A DNA stretch of 64,000 nucleotides from Xanthomonas hydrangeae. Lineage in GTDB: Bacteria; Pseudomonadota; Gammaproteobacteria; Xanthomonadales; Xanthomonadaceae. The position numbers were made by a program, and so were the translations under genes. Within the stretch, counting starts at the first letter, position 1; every line of letters starts with the position of its first letter. Shown here in pieces: positions 30,677 through 43,531 of this stretch. The DNA lies in NCBI GenBank assembly GCA_905142475.1, contig LR990730.1:2976001-3040000 (forward strand), given 5' to 3'. The notes below the pieces were generated by a model. The model was not told the DNA's origin. It worked only from the letters and a program-made list of their open reading frames with translations, and searched no databases.

Positions 30677-32263
30677 TCAAGGATCCGCACGCTGCAAGCG
30701 ATACACAGTGTTTGCGCTGTACTCACCAGTCGGCAACGCAGCGCGCACTTCAACGGTGTGCTCGCCAACCTCCAGCGTGGTCGGCAACGCGCCACGCCAT
30801 AGATGCGTGGACGGTGTGGCCTCTGGCGAGCGGTCGTAGCCGCGCAATTGCTCGGCCGCATCGTCGCGCACGTTCTCGGCCAGCAAGCGCGGGTCGGCAC
30901 GCTCCACCCGCTTCATCGGCTGCCATGCGCCATTGTCGATACGCATCTGAACAACGGTATCGTCCTGCCCCATGAACACATTGGCGTAGATGCCCCACGC
31001 CGCATACGCGCCCTGGCGCAGCATCTTGGGCGCATGCAACAGCAGTTGCGCGTCATCGGCCAAGCGCGCGGCGTGATACGCCAGTGCGTAGTCGCCGCTG
31101 GGCGCCACCTGCAGCACCGCATAACCGTTCGGCGTGCCGTCGCTCATCGTGGCGGTGGGAATGCCGTCGCCGTCCTTGGCGCCCGACCAGAACGCACCGC
31201 AGGCCGCGCCCACGTTGTATTCGTGCAACGGGCGGGCGCCCTGCCACCCTTCGTCGGCGCCGTGATCGACCTGCCGCTGGGTATGGCTGTGCCCGCTGAG
31301 CACCAGTACATGCGGAAACTCCTTCAACAGCGCAAACAAACGACTGCGATCGGCATGCCGGAAGGTTTCCTGTCCTGGGGCTGCATCGAACAATGGAATA
31401 TGCATGCCCAGCACCAGCAGGCGCTCGCGCGGCAACTGCGCCAGATAGGCTTGCAGAAACACGAATTGATCCTCGCGCAGTCCGCCGACATACGCCGGCT
31501 TAGCGCCGGGCGTATAGATCACATCGTCCAGAAACACGAAGCTGGCGTTGGCCTCTTCCACCGCATAGGTGTCCGGGCCGTAGACCGCACGCCAGCTATC
31601 CAGCGAATGCGCATCGTCGCCAGCATCGACGTTGAGATCGTGATTGCCCGGCACATGGAACCATGGCACGCCCAACTGCGTGGTGACCTTGTTCAAGGCC
31701 GGATACAGGCTCAGATCGTCGCTGACGATATCGCCCAGCGTGGTGCCGAGCCGGGCCGAGGTCTTGCCGACGATCGGCGCCACGATGTCGCGCTGGTAGT
31801 AACCCACGTCAACGAGGCTGGCGGTCTGGCTGTCGGCGAACACCAGCATCTGAAAGCCATCGGCGGCAGCACTTGCGCGCGGGGTCAGTGCGAAATCCCA
31901 GTTGCGCGTATTGCGCCCGGTGGCGGCGATGCCTGGGTACTTGCGCCTGGCCGACCCCTTGGGCGCGTAGTGACGCCAGAAACCCGGTAGTCCGTCGGCG
32001 GTTGGTACAAAGCTGCGGTCGCCCGGCTTGATCACGAACACCGTCTGCCCGTCGCGCACCGGCAAGCGGTAACGGCCTTGCGCATCGGTACGCACCAGCT
32101 GCTCGCCGTTGGAAACTGTCACACCGGCGATGCCCGGGTCATCCGCGCTGCGTCCGGCCCGCCCGTCGCGCTCTTCGTAGACGATGCCGTCGATAACCGC
32201 ATCGCGCGCGTATGCGCTTCCCGCGAGCAATCCCAGGGCCAACAGAGCGATACGAAGCTGCAT
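30677..32263 (-). CDS. Exported calcineurin-like metallophosphoesterase
   Basis: This 528-residue protein has a signal peptide (MQLRIALLALGLLAGSAYA). An N-terminal beta-rich domain (about 20-130) precedes the phosphoesterase domain, with LVFADSQ, FHVPGNHDLNVD, LGMHIPLF and VLSGHSHTQ as the metal-binding series. The first motif has Asp-Ser instead of the usual Asp-x-His. The C-terminal domain (about 400-528) is the MetallophosC type. The start at 32263 is chosen for the signal peptide. It is monocistronic and periplasmic or secreted; the substrate is unknown. Confidence 0.85.
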   Translation of the reverse strand: MQLRIALLALGLLAGSAYARDAVIDGIVYEERDGRAGRSADDPGIAGVTVSNGEQLVRTDAQGRYRLPVRDGQTVFVIKPGDRSFVPTADGLPGFWRHYAPKGSARRKYPGIAATGRNTRNWDFALTPRASAAADGFQMLVFADSQTASLVDVGYYQRDIVAPIVGKTSARLGTTLGDIVSDDLSLYPALNKVTTQLGVPWFHVPGNHDLNVDAGDDAHSLDSWRAVYGPDTYAVEEANASFVFLDDVIYTPGAKPAYVGGLREDQFVFLQAYLAQLPRERLLVLGMHIPLFDAAPGQETFRHADRSRLFALLKEFPHVLVLSGHSHTQRQVDHGADEGWQGARPLHEYNVGAACGAFWSGAKDGDGIPTATMSDGTPNGYAVLQVAPSGDYALAYHAARLADDAQLLLHAPKMLRQGAYAAWGIYANVFMGQDDTVVQMRIDNGAWQPMKRVERADPRLLAENVRDDAAEQLRGYDRSPEATPSTHLWRGALPTTLEVGEHTVEVRAALPTGEYSANTVYRLQRADP

Positions 32264-32356
32264 GCGTTTTCCCGCGAAAAGATCAGCGGAAATTGTACCT
32301 GTGGTGGCGAGGCGCACGGCGCGGGTTTGAAGGCCGAAAGACACAACGACACATCC

Positions 32357-32427
32357 TCGTAGGAGCGCGCTTGGGCGCGATGGGCGTTATCGATAACGCC
32401 TCATCGCGCCCAAGGGCGCTCCTACGA
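32357..32427. repeat. Long REP hairpin between hisIE and the metallophosphoesterase
   Basis: The arms TCGTAGGAGCGC...GCGCGATGGGCGTTATCG and CGATAACGCCTCATCGCGC...GGCGCTCCTACGA form a near-perfect 35-bp palindrome centred on GTTATCGATAAC. It lies 8 bases after hisIE and probably also ends the his transcript. Confidence 0.75.
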
Positions 32428-32434
32428 CGCCACG

Positions 32435-33061
32435 TTATTTGTGCCGCGACTCCAGCAACGCCACCGCATCGCCCAGGCCCAGGCCGCGTGCGCGCAGCAG
32501 CACGATCAGGTGATACAGCAGATCGGCCGATTCGCCCAGCAACTCGGCATCGCCCTGCACCACGCCGGCCAGTGCGGTTTCTACGCCCTCTTCGCCCACT
32601 TTCTGCGCGATGCGGCGGATGCCCTGCTCGAACAGTTTGGTGGTGTAGCTGCCGTGCGGGCGCTCTTTTTCGCGCGTGGCGATCAAGGCATCCAGACTGC
32701 CGAGGAACTGGCCTGGCGCGCTCGGGAAGCAACTGGTGCGACCAAGATGGCAGGTTGGCCCATGCGGGCGGGCCTGCACCAGCAGCGTATCGGCATCGCA
32801 ATCGGTCTCGATCGACACCACGCGCAACACATTGCCCGAGCTCTCGCCCTTGGTCCACAAACGCTGCTTGCTGCGGCTGAAGAAGGTGACTTCGCCACGT
32901 TGCTGGGTGACCGCAAGCGCTTCGGCATTCATGTAGCCCAGCATCAGCACGCGCAGGTTGTCGGCGTCCTGCACGACCACCGGCAGCAAGCCGTCGCCCT
33001 TGCTCCAGTCCAGCGCGGCGAGCGCGTCGCCCGCTGCCGTCTCGTTGTCGTTACTGCCCAT
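32435..33061 (-). CDS. hisIE: Phosphoribosyl-AMP cyclohydrolase / phosphoribosyl-ATP pyrophosphatase
   Basis: This bifunctional enzyme performs steps 2 and 3 of histidine synthesis. The 208-residue protein has HisI (about residues 1-115: [51 protein letters not shown]) fused to HisE (about 120-208: [23 protein letters not shown]). The ATG at 33061 overlaps the hisF stop by 11 bases. It is the last gene of the operon, followed by the REP hairpin. Confidence 0.96.
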   Translation of the reverse strand: MGSNDNETAAGDALAALDWSKGDGLLPVVVQDADNLRVLMLGYMNAEALAVTQQRGEVTFFSRSKQRLWTKGESSGNVLRVVSIETDCDADTLLVQARPHGPTCHLGRTSCFPSAPGQFLGSLDALIATREKERPHGSYTTKLFEQGIRRIAQKVGEEGVETALAGVVQGDAELLGESADLLYHLIVLLRARGLGLGDAVALLESRHK

Positions 33062-33827
33062 CACGTACCTCGATCTGTTGCGCGCGCAGGAATTGCTTGA
33101 GTTCCGGGATCGGAATCGCGCCGCTATGAAACACGCTGGCGGCCAATGCGCCATCGACATCGGCTTGGTCGAACACGTCGGCGAAGTGCTGCATCTCACC
33201 GGCACCGCCCGAGGCGATCAACGGCACGTGGCACAGCGCGCGTACCTGGCGCAGCTGCGCGATGTCGTAGCCGCGCCGCACCCCATCGTTGTCCATGCAG
33301 TTGAGCACGATCTCGCCGGCGCCCAGACGCTGCGCTTCGGCGACCCACTCCAGCGTGCGCATCGGCAGGGCCTGGGTCTTGCTCGGATCGCCGGTGTAGC
33401 GGCGCACGCGCCACTGCCCATCGTCCTCGCGGATCGAGTCGACACCGACCACCACGCATTGCACGCCGAAGGCATCGGCCAGCTCAGAGATCAGCTGCGG
33501 CCTGCCGAGTGCGGGCGAGTTGATCGAAATCTTGTCGGCACCGGCATGCAGTACCGCGCGCGCGGTGTCCACATCGCGAATACCACCGGCCACGCAGAAC
33601 GGGATATCGATCAGCCGCGCCACCCGCTCGACCCAGGTGTAATCGACCGAGCGTCCTTCCGGGCTGGCGCCGATGTCGTAGAACACCAGTTCGTCGGCAC
33701 CTTGCGCGCGATAACGCAATGCCAGCTCGACGATGTCGCCCATGTCGATGTGGTCGCGGAATTTGACGCCCTTGACCACGCGCCCGTCGCGCACGTCCAG
33801 GCAGGGAATGATGCGGCGGCTCAGCAT
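33051..33827 (-). CDS. hisF: Imidazole glycerol phosphate synthase, cyclase subunit
   Basis: HisF closes the imidazole ring using ammonia supplied by HisH. The 258-residue (beta-alpha)8 barrel starts [20 protein letters not shown] with the catalytic Asp of CLDV, and has [10 protein letters not shown] and [13 protein letters not shown] phosphate-binding loops. It overlaps hisA by 7 bases and hisIE by 11. A longer 454-residue frame is a wrong-frame extension through hisA. Confidence 0.97.
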   Translation of the reverse strand: MLSRRIIPCLDVRDGRVVKGVKFRDHIDMGDIVELALRYRAQGADELVFYDIGASPEGRSVDYTWVERVARLIDIPFCVAGGIRDVDTARAVLHAGADKISINSPALGRPQLISELADAFGVQCVVVGVDSIREDDGQWRVRRYTGDPSKTQALPMRTLEWVAEAQRLGAGEIVLNCMDNDGVRRGYDIAQLRQVRALCHVPLIASGGAGEMQHFADVFDQADVDGALAASVFHSGAIPIPELKQFLRAQQIEVRDGQ

Positions 33828-34555
33828 GCCAGTGCCTCCTTCAAGGCCAGATGCCCTTCCAGCAAGGCCTTGCCGAGCACGATGCCGGCGCAGCCTGCGG
33901 CCTTGGCGGCAGCCACATCGGCCAGATTGCGCGCGCCGCCGGAAACCTGCACCTGCAGTTGCGGCGCCAGCATGCGCAGATGTGCGTACAAGTCCATGTT
34001 CGGGCCGGACAGCATGCCGTCGCGGGCGATGTCGGTACACAACAGATGCTGCAGGCCGGCCTGCGCGTAACGCACGGCCAGCAGATCCAGCGTGGCCTCG
34101 GCCGCTTCGGTCCAGCCATGCACTGGCAATTGCCATACGCCGTCGGCGTCCTGGCGCGTGTCCAGCGCGATGGTCAGCCGATCGGCGCCGAATTCCTGCA
34201 GCCAGCCGATGACGGTATCGGCCTGGCGCACCGCCAACGAGCCGATCACCACGCGCGCGGCGCCGGCATCGAGGATGCGCGCCACGTCCTGGCGTGAGCG
34301 CACGCCGCCGCCGGTCTGCACCTGCAGGCCAGTCTGACGCACGATCTCGCCGAGTGTCGCGGCCAAGGTGTAGCCGCCCGCCTTCGCCGCATCCAGATCG
34401 ACCAGATGCATCCACTGCGCGCCAGTATCGGCAAACGCCTGCGCGCGCGGCAGTACATCGTCGCCGTACTGGGTTTCGCGCGCGTAATCGCCTTGCAGCA
34501 AACGCACCACGCGGCCATTGCGGATATCCAGCGCCGGGTAAACGGTGAAACTCAT
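33821..34555 (-). CDS. hisA: Phosphoribosylformimino-5-aminoimidazole carboxamide ribotide isomerase
   Basis: HisA converts ProFAR to PRFAR. The 244-residue barrel starts [20 protein letters not shown], contains the [16 protein letters not shown] loop, and carries the second catalytic Asp region in [16 protein letters not shown]. It overlaps hisH upstream and hisF downstream. Confidence 0.97.
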   Translation of the reverse strand: MSFTVYPALDIRNGRVVRLLQGDYARETQYGDDVLPRAQAFADTGAQWMHLVDLDAAKAGGYTLAATLGEIVRQTGLQVQTGGGVRSRQDVARILDAGAARVVIGSLAVRQADTVIGWLQEFGADRLTIALDTRQDADGVWQLPVHGWTEAAEATLDLLAVRYAQAGLQHLLCTDIARDGMLSGPNMDLYAHLRMLAPQLQVQVSGGARNLADVAAAKAAGCAGIVLGKALLEGHLALKEALAC

Positions 34556-35154
34556 GGGAAGCTCATCTCAAGAAAATTGCGCAGGATGCGTGCACCGGTC
34601 TCGGCCGAACGCTCGGGGTGGAACTGCGCGCCGCAACGCAGGCCTTGCTGCACCACTGCGGTAAACAAGCCACCGTGATCGCAGGCGGCTACTGTGTCGG
34701 CCGTCACCGGTGCGGCGTAACCATGTACGAAATAGGCGCTTGCACGCTCCGGCAGACCGGCCAGCAACGCGGATTCGCGCATCGGCACCAGCTGATTCCA
34801 GCCCATATGCGGCACGCGAATGCCGAGCGCAGGCGTCATGTGGCGCACGATGCCCGGCAACAGCCCGAGGCAATCGACATCGCCTTCTTCGGAATGTTCG
34901 AACAGCAATTGCATCCCCAAGCAGATGCCGATCAGCGGCACCTGCAGTTGTCGCAAAGGTTCGATCAAGCCCTGCGCGCGCAGGCGCGACATCGCCTCGG
35001 GTGCGGCGCCGACGCCGGGCAGGATGACGCGCTGCGCGCCCTGCAACCCTTCGGGATCACGTACCACGCGCGCTTCCACGCCCAGCCGCTCCAACGCATA
35101 GCGCACCGAGCCCAGATTGGCGCCGCCGGCATCGATCAGCGCAAGGTCGGTCAT
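34552..35154 (-). CDS. hisH: Imidazole glycerol phosphate synthase, glutamine amidotransferase subunit
   Basis: HisH provides ammonia to HisF. The 200-residue class I amidotransferase has the nucleophile in [16 protein letters not shown] and the His-Glu pair in GAQFHPERS. The ATG at 35154 overlaps the hisB stop by 4 bases. A longer frame to 35481 is antisense-like noise across hisB. Confidence 0.97.
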   Translation of the reverse strand: MTDLALIDAGGANLGSVRYALERLGVEARVVRDPEGLQGAQRVILPGVGAAPEAMSRLRAQGLIEPLRQLQVPLIGICLGMQLLFEHSEEGDVDCLGLLPGIVRHMTPALGIRVPHMGWNQLVPMRESALLAGLPERASAYFVHGYAAPVTADTVAACDHGGLFTAVVQQGLRCGAQFHPERSAETGARILRNFLEMSFP

Positions 35155-36278
35155 AGCGCACCCTTGGTCGATGGCAACGCGGTACCTTCGCGACGGATCG
35201 CCTGACGCAGCGCACGCGCCAGGGCCTTGAAGCAGGCTTCGACCTTGTGGTGATCGTTCTCGCCGCGCACGCTCAGGTGCAGATTCAAACCGGACGCATC
35301 GCAGATCGAGCGGAAAAAATGCGGCACCAGTTCGGTGGGCATGTCGCCCACGCGCTCGCGCTTGAAATCGCCTTCGAACACGAAGTACGGCCGGCCGCTG
35401 AAATCCAGCGCAGCACTGGCGATGGTTTCGTCCATCGGCAGCGTGAAGCCATGTTGCGCGGTGTCGCCGGCAACACGCCATGGGCTGTCTTCAGGATCGA
35501 AGCCGTAACGGCCGATGCCGCGCTTGTCGCCCAGCGCTTCGCGCAAGGCCTGGCCTAGCGCAAGACCGGTGTCCTCGATGGTGTGGTGCTCATCGATGTG
35601 CAGATCGCCTTCGGCGCGGATGTCCAGCGCAAAGCCGCCGTGTTTGCCGATCTGTTCCAGCATGTGATCGAAGAACGGCAGGCCGGTGGCGGTGTGCGGT
35701 TCGGCCACGCGATCCAGATCCAGCTCGACGCGGATCCTGGTTTCCTTGGTGTTGCGCTGGACGACCGCGCGCCTTGGTGCATCCGCGAGCTCGTGCGCAA
35801 TACCGGGCCAGTCCCACTCGCCTCCGAACTCGTCGGTACGCAGCTGGAAGCCACGGATATTGAGGTTCTGCGCGAACTGGATGTCGGTGATGCGGTCGCC
35901 CACCATCGCCGAGCGTGCCCAGTCGATATTGCGATCCTGCAGATACGGCACCATCAGACCGACGCCGGGCTTGCGCGTGGGTGCGTTGTCGGCGGGCCAG
36001 CTGCAGTCGATCAACACTTCGCGGAACACGATACCCTGGCTGGCGAAGATCTGCAGCATCAGGTTGTTGGGGCCGTCGAAGGACGCACGCGGATAGCTCT
36101 CGCTGCCCAGGCCGTCCTGATTGCTGACGATGACGAACTGGTAGCCGGCATCGCGCAGCTTGAGCATCGCCGGAATCACGTTGTCGACCAAGCGCAGTTT
36201 TTCGTAGGCGTCGATCTGGTAATCGGCCGGCTCGGTGATCAGCGTGCCGTCGCGGTCGACGAAAAGAATCGGGGTCAT
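35151..36278 (-). CDS. hisB: Histidinol-phosphatase / imidazoleglycerol-phosphate dehydratase
   Basis: This bifunctional enzyme covers two steps. The 375-residue protein has an N-terminal HAD phosphatase domain ([41 protein letters not shown]) of about 165 residues and a C-terminal IGP dehydratase ([48 protein letters not shown]). It is the enterobacterial-type fusion and is coupled to hisC and hisH by 4-base overlaps. Confidence 0.97.
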   Translation of the reverse strand: MTPILFVDRDGTLITEPADYQIDAYEKLRLVDNVIPAMLKLRDAGYQFVIVSNQDGLGSESYPRASFDGPNNLMLQIFASQGIVFREVLIDCSWPADNAPTRKPGVGLMVPYLQDRNIDWARSAMVGDRITDIQFAQNLNIRGFQLRTDEFGGEWDWPGIAHELADAPRRAVVQRNTKETRIRVELDLDRVAEPHTATGLPFFDHMLEQIGKHGGFALDIRAEGDLHIDEHHTIEDTGLALGQALREALGDKRGIGRYGFDPEDSPWRVAGDTAQHGFTLPMDETIASAALDFSGRPYFVFEGDFKRERVGDMPTELVPHFFRSICDASGLNLHLSVRGENDHHKVEACFKALARALRQAIRREGTALPSTKGAL

Positions 36279-37362
36279 GCGGCGGCCTCCTGCTTGCGTT
36301 GCAGCGCGTTCAACACGCGCGCGTTCTGCTCGTGCGTGCCCAGGGTGATGCGCAAGGCATCGAACAGCTGCGGCACCGCGCGTTGATCGCGCACCACCAC
36401 ACCGGCCTCCAGCAATGCCTGGAACGCCGCTTCGGCATCGTCGAAGCGCACCAGCAGGAAGTTGCCTTGCGAGGGATACACCTGACGCACACCGGCCAGT
36501 TGTTCAAGCGCGGTGTGCACGCGTGTGCGCTCGCTGCGCACCTCCGCAATGCGCCGACGGGTGACTTCCAGCGCCGGCGCCGACAAGGCCTGCTCGGCCA
36601 TCGCCGCGCACGGCGTCGGCACCGGATACGGCGCCTGGCAGCGCCGCAGCAAGGCGATGAATTCGGCATCGGCGATCAGGCTGCCGATGCGTGCCGCCGC
36701 CAGCGCATGCGCCTTGGACAGCGTGCGCAACACCGCCAGATTGGCGTAGCGCGCAAGCAAGCCCACTGCCGACGGCACGTCGGAGAATTCGCCATAGGCT
36801 TCGTCGACCACCACCAGCGCCTTGCCCTGCAGGGCCTGCAAGGCGGTTTCGATGTCGTCCAGCGGAATCGCCGAGCCGGCCGGGTTGGACGGCGAGCAAA
36901 GAAAGACCAGCTTGGCCTGCGAGCTCAGCGCTGCTTCGACAATCGCCGGGATATCCGCGTGGAAACCTTGCGGTCCATCCACCAGCGGCACTTCGACCAA
37001 CGGCGCGTTCTGCAAGCGTGCGCATACCGCGTACATGCCGAACACCGGCGGCGTCACCACCACCGCATCGCGCTCGGGCACGCACAGTCCGCGCACCAGC
37101 AGATCGATCGCCTCGTCGCTGCCACGGCCGATCAACAGCTGCTCGGGCGCGCAGCCGTACAGCGCCGCCAGCGCGCTACGCAAACCCTTGGGTTGCGGAT
37201 CCGGATAGCGCCGCGTGCTGGCGCCCGGGTCGGCTGGATTTCCCCACGCCGACTCGTTGGCGTTGAGCCAAACATCGCCCTGCAACGCGCTGGTACGTGC
37301 CGACGAGTAGCCGGCAAACGCACGCAGATCCTCGCGCACAAGATCCAGAATCGATGAGGTAC

Positions 37363-37366
<4 letters not shown>
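36275..37366 (-). CDS. hisC: Histidinol-phosphate aminotransferase
   Basis: HisC is a PLP enzyme. The 363-residue protein has [43 protein letters not shown], and the PLP Lys in [16 protein letters not shown]. The ATG at 37366 overlaps the hisD stop by 4 bases; a 26-residue upstream extension is rejected. Confidence 0.97.
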
Positions 37367-39578
<2,212 letters not shown>

Positions 39579-39905
39579 TCAGTGGGATTCGTCAGGGCGC
39601 GCCGATTGCTCGCGCAGGGCCGTGGCATAGCCGCCGGCACCGTGTTCCAGGGTGCGTGCAACGCGCCCGATGGTGGTCACGCTGACCTGGGTCAGCTCGT
39701 GAATCTCGCGATACGGCACGCCCTTGATCAACAACGGCACCACCCGCCAACGGTCGGACATGGCCTCCAGCTCGGCAGGCGTGCACAGATCGCGCAGGAA
39801 AGCCTCGACCGCGCCGGGCTCCTTCAGGCACGCCAGCGCATCGGCCAGCATCTTGAGGGAAGCGGCGGCGTCGGCACTTTCGCGGGGGGCAGGTCGTTGT
39901 TTCAT
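39579..39905 (-). CDS. TrpR-family regulator of the YerC/YecD type (candidate HisR)
   Basis: This 108-residue protein has the TrpR-like helix-turn-helix: TPAELEAMSDRWRVVPLLI, then GVPYREIHELTQVSVTTIGR as the DNA-binding part. It is the first gene of the his operon. The start at 39905 places the ATG next to a perfect inverted repeat that is a strong operator candidate. Comparative work has proposed TrpR-family HisR repressors for his operons. Here the role as an autoregulated histidine repressor is inferred from family, position and operator. An upstream frame extension is rejected. Confidence 0.85.
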   Translation of the reverse strand: MKQRPAPRESADAAASLKMLADALACLKEPGAVEAFLRDLCTPAELEAMSDRWRVVPLLIKGVPYREIHELTQVSVTTIGRVARTLEHGAGGYATALREQSARPDESH

Positions 39906-39942
39906 TGCGTTAATGTAATAGCGTGTTAGCACATTAACGCAA
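39905..39942. promoter_or_regulatory. Inverted-repeat operator of the his operon
   Basis: TTGCGTTAATGT (39905-39916) and ACATTAACGCAA (39931-39942) are perfect 12-base complements with a 14-base spacer. The left arm includes the first base of the regulator's start codon. A bound protein would cover the translation start and probably the transcription start. The half-site GTTAAT is TrpR-operator-like in style. Confidence 0.75.
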
Positions 39943-40010
39943 ATATGGTCCGTAGGACAAGCGCTGCAGTCCGAAGCGTTCAGCGAAGTAGCGGACTCTG
40001 CTGCGGACCG

Positions 40011-40049
40011 GAAACGAAAAACCCACCGACAGCGAGGCGTCAGTGGGTT
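40011..40049 (-). terminator. Intrinsic terminator downstream of hisS
   Basis: On the minus strand, ACCCACTGAC and GTCGGTGGGT pair (one mismatch) around GCCTCGCT and are followed by TTTTCGTTTC. It lies about 80 bases after the hisS stop and faces the his operator, separating the two his loci. Confidence 0.8.
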
Positions 40050-40129
40050 TGTTTCCGCATCTGTACCGGGGGCGCCGTCGCGTACGCTGTACCAACCTGG
40101 CTGCATTCCCTATCTGGCCGGCCAGCGCC

Positions 40130-41566
40130 TCAATCGGCCTTGATGCCACCAGCCACCAGCATCGCCCTGGCCTGCTCCAGCTCCACCAGCAAGGTGCTGG
40201 CCAGCTCGTCGCGGACGACGTCGAATTGCTGCTCGCGCACCAGGTCCTTGACCGCCACCACCCCGCGCGCCAGCTCGTCGTCGCCGGCCAGTACCACAAA
40301 GCGGATGCCCGCACGCGCGGCGTACTGGAATTGCTTGCCGATCTTCTTCGGCTCCATCTGCACTTCGGTATTGATGCCACCGATGCGTAGCCGGCGCGCG
40401 ATATCCAGCGCATCGCCCAGGCGCGACTCGTCCATCAGCGCGACCATCGCGTGCACGCTGCTTTCGGCGATGCCCTGGATCAGACCGGCTTCGCGCAGCT
40501 GCCAGAACAGCCGGGTCAGGCCGATGGAGATGCCCACGCCCGGCAGATTGGACTTGGTATAGTGGCTGGCCAGGCTTTCGTAGCGGCCGCCCGAGCAGAT
40601 CGAGCCGATCTGCGGGTGGTCGGTCAGCGTGGTCTCGTAGACGGTGCCGGTGTAGTAATCCAGCCCGCGCGCGATCGAAAAATTCAGGCAATACGCCGTC
40701 TCCGGCACGCCCAGGGCCTTGACCAGTTCCAGCACCTCGCGCAATTCGGCAATGCCCTCGCCCAGGGTCGCACTCGCGCCGACCGAAGCCTCAAGCGCCT
40801 GCAACTGCGCCAGCGCATCGGCATGCCCGTTCGAGCGCACCGCCACGAAGGCCAGGATCTTGTCGACCTGTTCGGCGGCGATGCCGAAGCCCTCGCCCAC
40901 CAGCGTATCGCGCACGTAATCGGCACCGCGCTTGTCGATCTTGTCGACCTCGCGCAGCACCGCCAGCTGCAGCTCGCCCTCGGCCACGCCCAGGCTTTCG
41001 AAAAAGCCGCGCAGCAGCTTGCGGTTGTTCAACTGCACCTTGAACTCGCCGATGCCCAGTTCGGCAAACACCGCGTGGATCACCGCCAGCACTTCGGCGT
41101 CGTAGCGGATGCTCAACGCATCCTTGCCGATCACGTCGATGTCGCACTGGTAGAACTCGCGGAACCGTCCCCGCTGGGCACGCTCGCCGCGATACACGCG
41201 CTGCATCTGATAGCGGCGGAACGGGAAGCTCAACTCGTGCTCGTGCTCGGCCACGTAGCGCGCCAGCGGCACGGTCAGGTCGAAACGCAACGCCAGCTCC
41301 GGCAGACCGCCACTCTCGGCGCCCTCGTCGGCGGCGGCAGCCGCATTGGCCAGCGCGCCGGTGGACTGCACGAAGTACACCTGGCGCTCGGTTTCGCCGC
41401 CGGATTTGGTCAACAGCACGTCGGAGAGCTCGAACACCGGGGTTTCGACCGGCAGGAACCCGAACCGCTCGTAATTGCGGCGGATGACGTCCAGCATGCG
41501 CTGGAACGCGATCTGCTCGCGCGGCAGCAATTCCATGATGCCGGGCGGCGTACGGGGCTTGATCAC
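40130..41566 (-). CDS. hisS: Histidyl-tRNA synthetase
   Basis: HisS charges tRNA-His. The 478-residue class II synthetase has motif 2 ([30 protein letters not shown]), the HisA-type motif [13 protein letters not shown], motif 3 ([12 protein letters not shown]) and a C-terminal anticodon-binding domain. I choose the GTG at 41566 ([15 protein letters not shown]) because AGGAG lies just upstream; an ATG at 41635 would add 23 unlikely residues. It is divergent from an FNR-type regulator and lies next to, but is not part of, the his operon. Confidence 0.95.
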   Translation of the reverse strand: MIKPRTPPGIMELLPREQIAFQRMLDVIRRNYERFGFLPVETPVFELSDVLLTKSGGETERQVYFVQSTGALANAAAAADEGAESGGLPELALRFDLTVPLARYVAEHEHELSFPFRRYQMQRVYRGERAQRGRFREFYQCDIDVIGKDALSIRYDAEVLAVIHAVFAELGIGEFKVQLNNRKLLRGFFESLGVAEGELQLAVLREVDKIDKRGADYVRDTLVGEGFGIAAEQVDKILAFVAVRSNGHADALAQLQALEASVGASATLGEGIAELREVLELVKALGVPETAYCLNFSIARGLDYYTGTVYETTLTDHPQIGSICSGGRYESLASHYTKSNLPGVGISIGLTRLFWQLREAGLIQGIAESSVHAMVALMDESRLGDALDIARRLRIGGINTEVQMEPKKIGKQFQYAARAGIRFVVLAGDDELARGVVAVKDLVREQQFDVVRDELASTLLVELEQARAMLVAGGIKAD

Positions 41567-41673
41567 GAGCGAAACTCCTGCAGGGCAATGTGGCGAACGC
41601 GCAATTCTACCGGCTGGCGGCCGCGCTGACCGCATGGCGTATCATTGCAGCGCCTCTTGGCAATGCGTGGCCC

Positions 41674-42435
41674 ATGTACCGGCAGCTTTCAGATCCCAGC
41701 ACGAACTGTGCGGTGCCAAGCGCCGTATCGGGCAGCGACGCGCGCCATTCCGAATGCGCGCAGTGCGCGGTGCGCGGCCGGGCCATCTGCGCGGCGCTGT
41801 CGCCACAGGAAATGGAAGCACTGGATCAGGCCACCCACGCCCAGACCTGTGCGCCCGGCAGCACCCTGGTGCGCGCAGGCGAGAGCCGCCATCACGTCTA
41901 CACCGTCACCTCCGGCGCGTTGCGGCTGGTGCGCACGCTGGCCGACGGGCGCCGCCAGATCACCGGATTCGTGTTGCCCGGCGACTACGTCGGGCTGACC
42001 GAAACGCCACAGCACCGCCACGACATCGAAGCCATCATCGACAGCAGGGTCTGCCGCACGCCGATCACACAGATGCGCCGGTTGCGCGAGCGCTACCCGC
42101 AGCTGGAACGCAAGCTGCTGCAGCGCGCCAGCATGGAACTGGCCGCCGCGCAGGACACCGGCCTGCTGCTGGCACGCCTGCAACCGGGCGAACGGCTGGC
42201 GCATTTCCTGCTGCGGCTGGCGGCGCGCTCCACCCAGCCCGGCGCCAGCGGCGACACCGTGGCGCTGCCGATGAGCCGCAGCGATATCGCCGACCATCTC
42301 GGGCTGACCGTGGAAACGGTGAGCCGCACGTTCACCAAGCTCAGGCAACAGCAGCTGATCGCGCTGCCGCAACTGCATCTGGTGCAGATCCTGGATTACG
42401 CGGCACTGCGCAGCCTGGCCGGCGATACGGCTTGA
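41674..42435 (+). CDS. FNR-type Crp-family transcriptional regulator
   Basis: This 253-residue regulator has an N-terminal Cys cluster, Cys28-x2-Cys31-x7-Cys39, plus Cys117 in the sensor domain, the pattern expected for an oxygen-sensitive 4Fe-4S cluster in FnrN/FnrL-like proteins. The cNMP-like beta-roll follows. The HTH (MSRSDIADHLGLTVETVSRTF, about residues 190-210) has the E..SR recognition helix of FNR, predicting TTGAT-N4-ATCAA sites. The ATG at 41674 is preferred over 41590, which adds 28 poorly conserved residues. It is divergent from hisS. Confidence 0.87.
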   Translation: MYRQLSDPSTNCAVPSAVSGSDARHSECAQCAVRGRAICAALSPQEMEALDQATHAQTCAPGSTLVRAGESRHHVYTVTSGALRLVRTLADGRRQITGFVLPGDYVGLTETPQHRHDIEAIIDSRVCRTPITQMRRLRERYPQLERKLLQRASMELAAAQDTGLLLARLQPGERLAHFLLRLAARSTQPGASGDTVALPMSRSDIADHLGLTVETVSRTFTKLRQQQLIALPQLHLVQILDYAALRSLAGDTA

Positions 42436-42683
42436 GGTATGGCGGTTCTGGTCAGACCTGTTCATCTAGCTAACGCGCGCGCACTCAACAAGCGCGGCCG
42501 GCAGCACCAAGCACATAACCTCTGCACGCCTGCCCGCACCGGATCACTGAAGACCGCTGCCGACGCGTTGCAGGTCGCCCCGGTAACCGCATCGCCGAGT
42601 GACCGACTCGCCAGTTCGAAAGCATTGCCAGCGTAGCGGGCCGATCGCGCTGGTGACAGCCCCGCGACGCAGACGCTAAGAAA

Positions 42684-43430
42684 TCAGCGCCCGCCCACGT
42701 TCGCACTCGCCACCGATGCGCCACATCCGCCACTCAGCAACCGCGATTGGCGTAGCCAGGCACGGTCCGGGTAGTAGGCGAACACGAAGGCCCCTTCACG
42801 CAAGGTATCGATCAATTGCTTGGCCACCGCCGGTCGCACGGCCGGGCAGCCCAGGCTGCGCCCGAGCCGGCCCTGGGAGCGGATCACCGCCTCGCTGACG
42901 TAGGGCGCGCCGTGGATCACGATCGCGCGGTCGCGCGCATGGTCGTTGAACCCGGGCTCCAGGCCCTTGAGCCGTAACGAATAGCCGTTGTGGCCGGTAT
43001 ACGATTCCTGCGCGGTGAACGCGCCCAGGCTGGACTGGAAACTGCCGTCGTCGTTGGAAAACTTCGCCGCCAGGTTGTTGCCGGTGTTGCGCCCGTGCGC
43101 CACCCATTCCTGGAACAGCAGCCGCTGCCGCTGCAGATCGAACACCCACAGCCGGCGCTCGGTCGATGGCCGGCTGTAGTCGATGACGCTGAGCACACGC
43201 TCGGCGCCCACCTGCTGGCGCTGCCGCGCGCATTGCAGCGCCTCGGCAGCCAAGGTCAGCACCTGGCGGTCCAGCGACGGCGCCTGGCGTGCCAGGGCAT
43301 CCACCAACCCCATGCTGGGTGTCCCCAACGATGCCAATGGGGCGGCGGAAATGGCATCGGCCGCACTGGCCGTTCCAGCCGCTGCCCAACCGCATAAGGC
43401 GATGGCAGCGGCTATCACTCGATAAGACAT
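42684..43430 (-). CDS. Periplasmic murein L,D-transpeptidase catalytic-domain protein
   Basis: This 248-residue protein has a signal peptide (SYRVIAAAIALCGWAAAGTASA) and a YkuD-like domain of the bacterial murein L,D-transpeptidase-C group: RLWVFDLQRQRLLFQEWVAHG, then VIHGAPYVSE and the Cys motif RLGRSLGCPAVRPAVAK. The catalytic His and Cys are both present. The start at 43430 sets the signal peptide. The gaps on both sides (42436-42683 and 43431-43531) contain nothing recognised. Confidence 0.88.
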   Translation of the reverse strand: MSYRVIAAAIALCGWAAAGTASAADAISAAPLASLGTPSMGLVDALARQAPSLDRQVLTLAAEALQCARQRQQVGAERVLSVIDYSRPSTERRLWVFDLQRQRLLFQEWVAHGRNTGNNLAAKFSNDDGSFQSSLGAFTAQESYTGHNGYSLRLKGLEPGFNDHARDRAIVIHGAPYVSEAVIRSQGRLGRSLGCPAVRPAVAKQLIDTLREGAFVFAYYPDRAWLRQSRLLSGGCGASVASANVGGR

Positions 43431-43531
43431 GCAACAACCCACGGCGGACGCGGCGCCACGCCGGGGCCGCACCGGATAGAGATAGCCCCATGTGCGGAAC
43501 TTTCCAACCCCTGGCGCCTGAATGCGTTGGG

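Noticed and set aside
39943..40129. His leader peptide and attenuator in front of the his operon
   Set aside because: No run of His codons was found; the hairpin here is oriented as the terminator of hisS.
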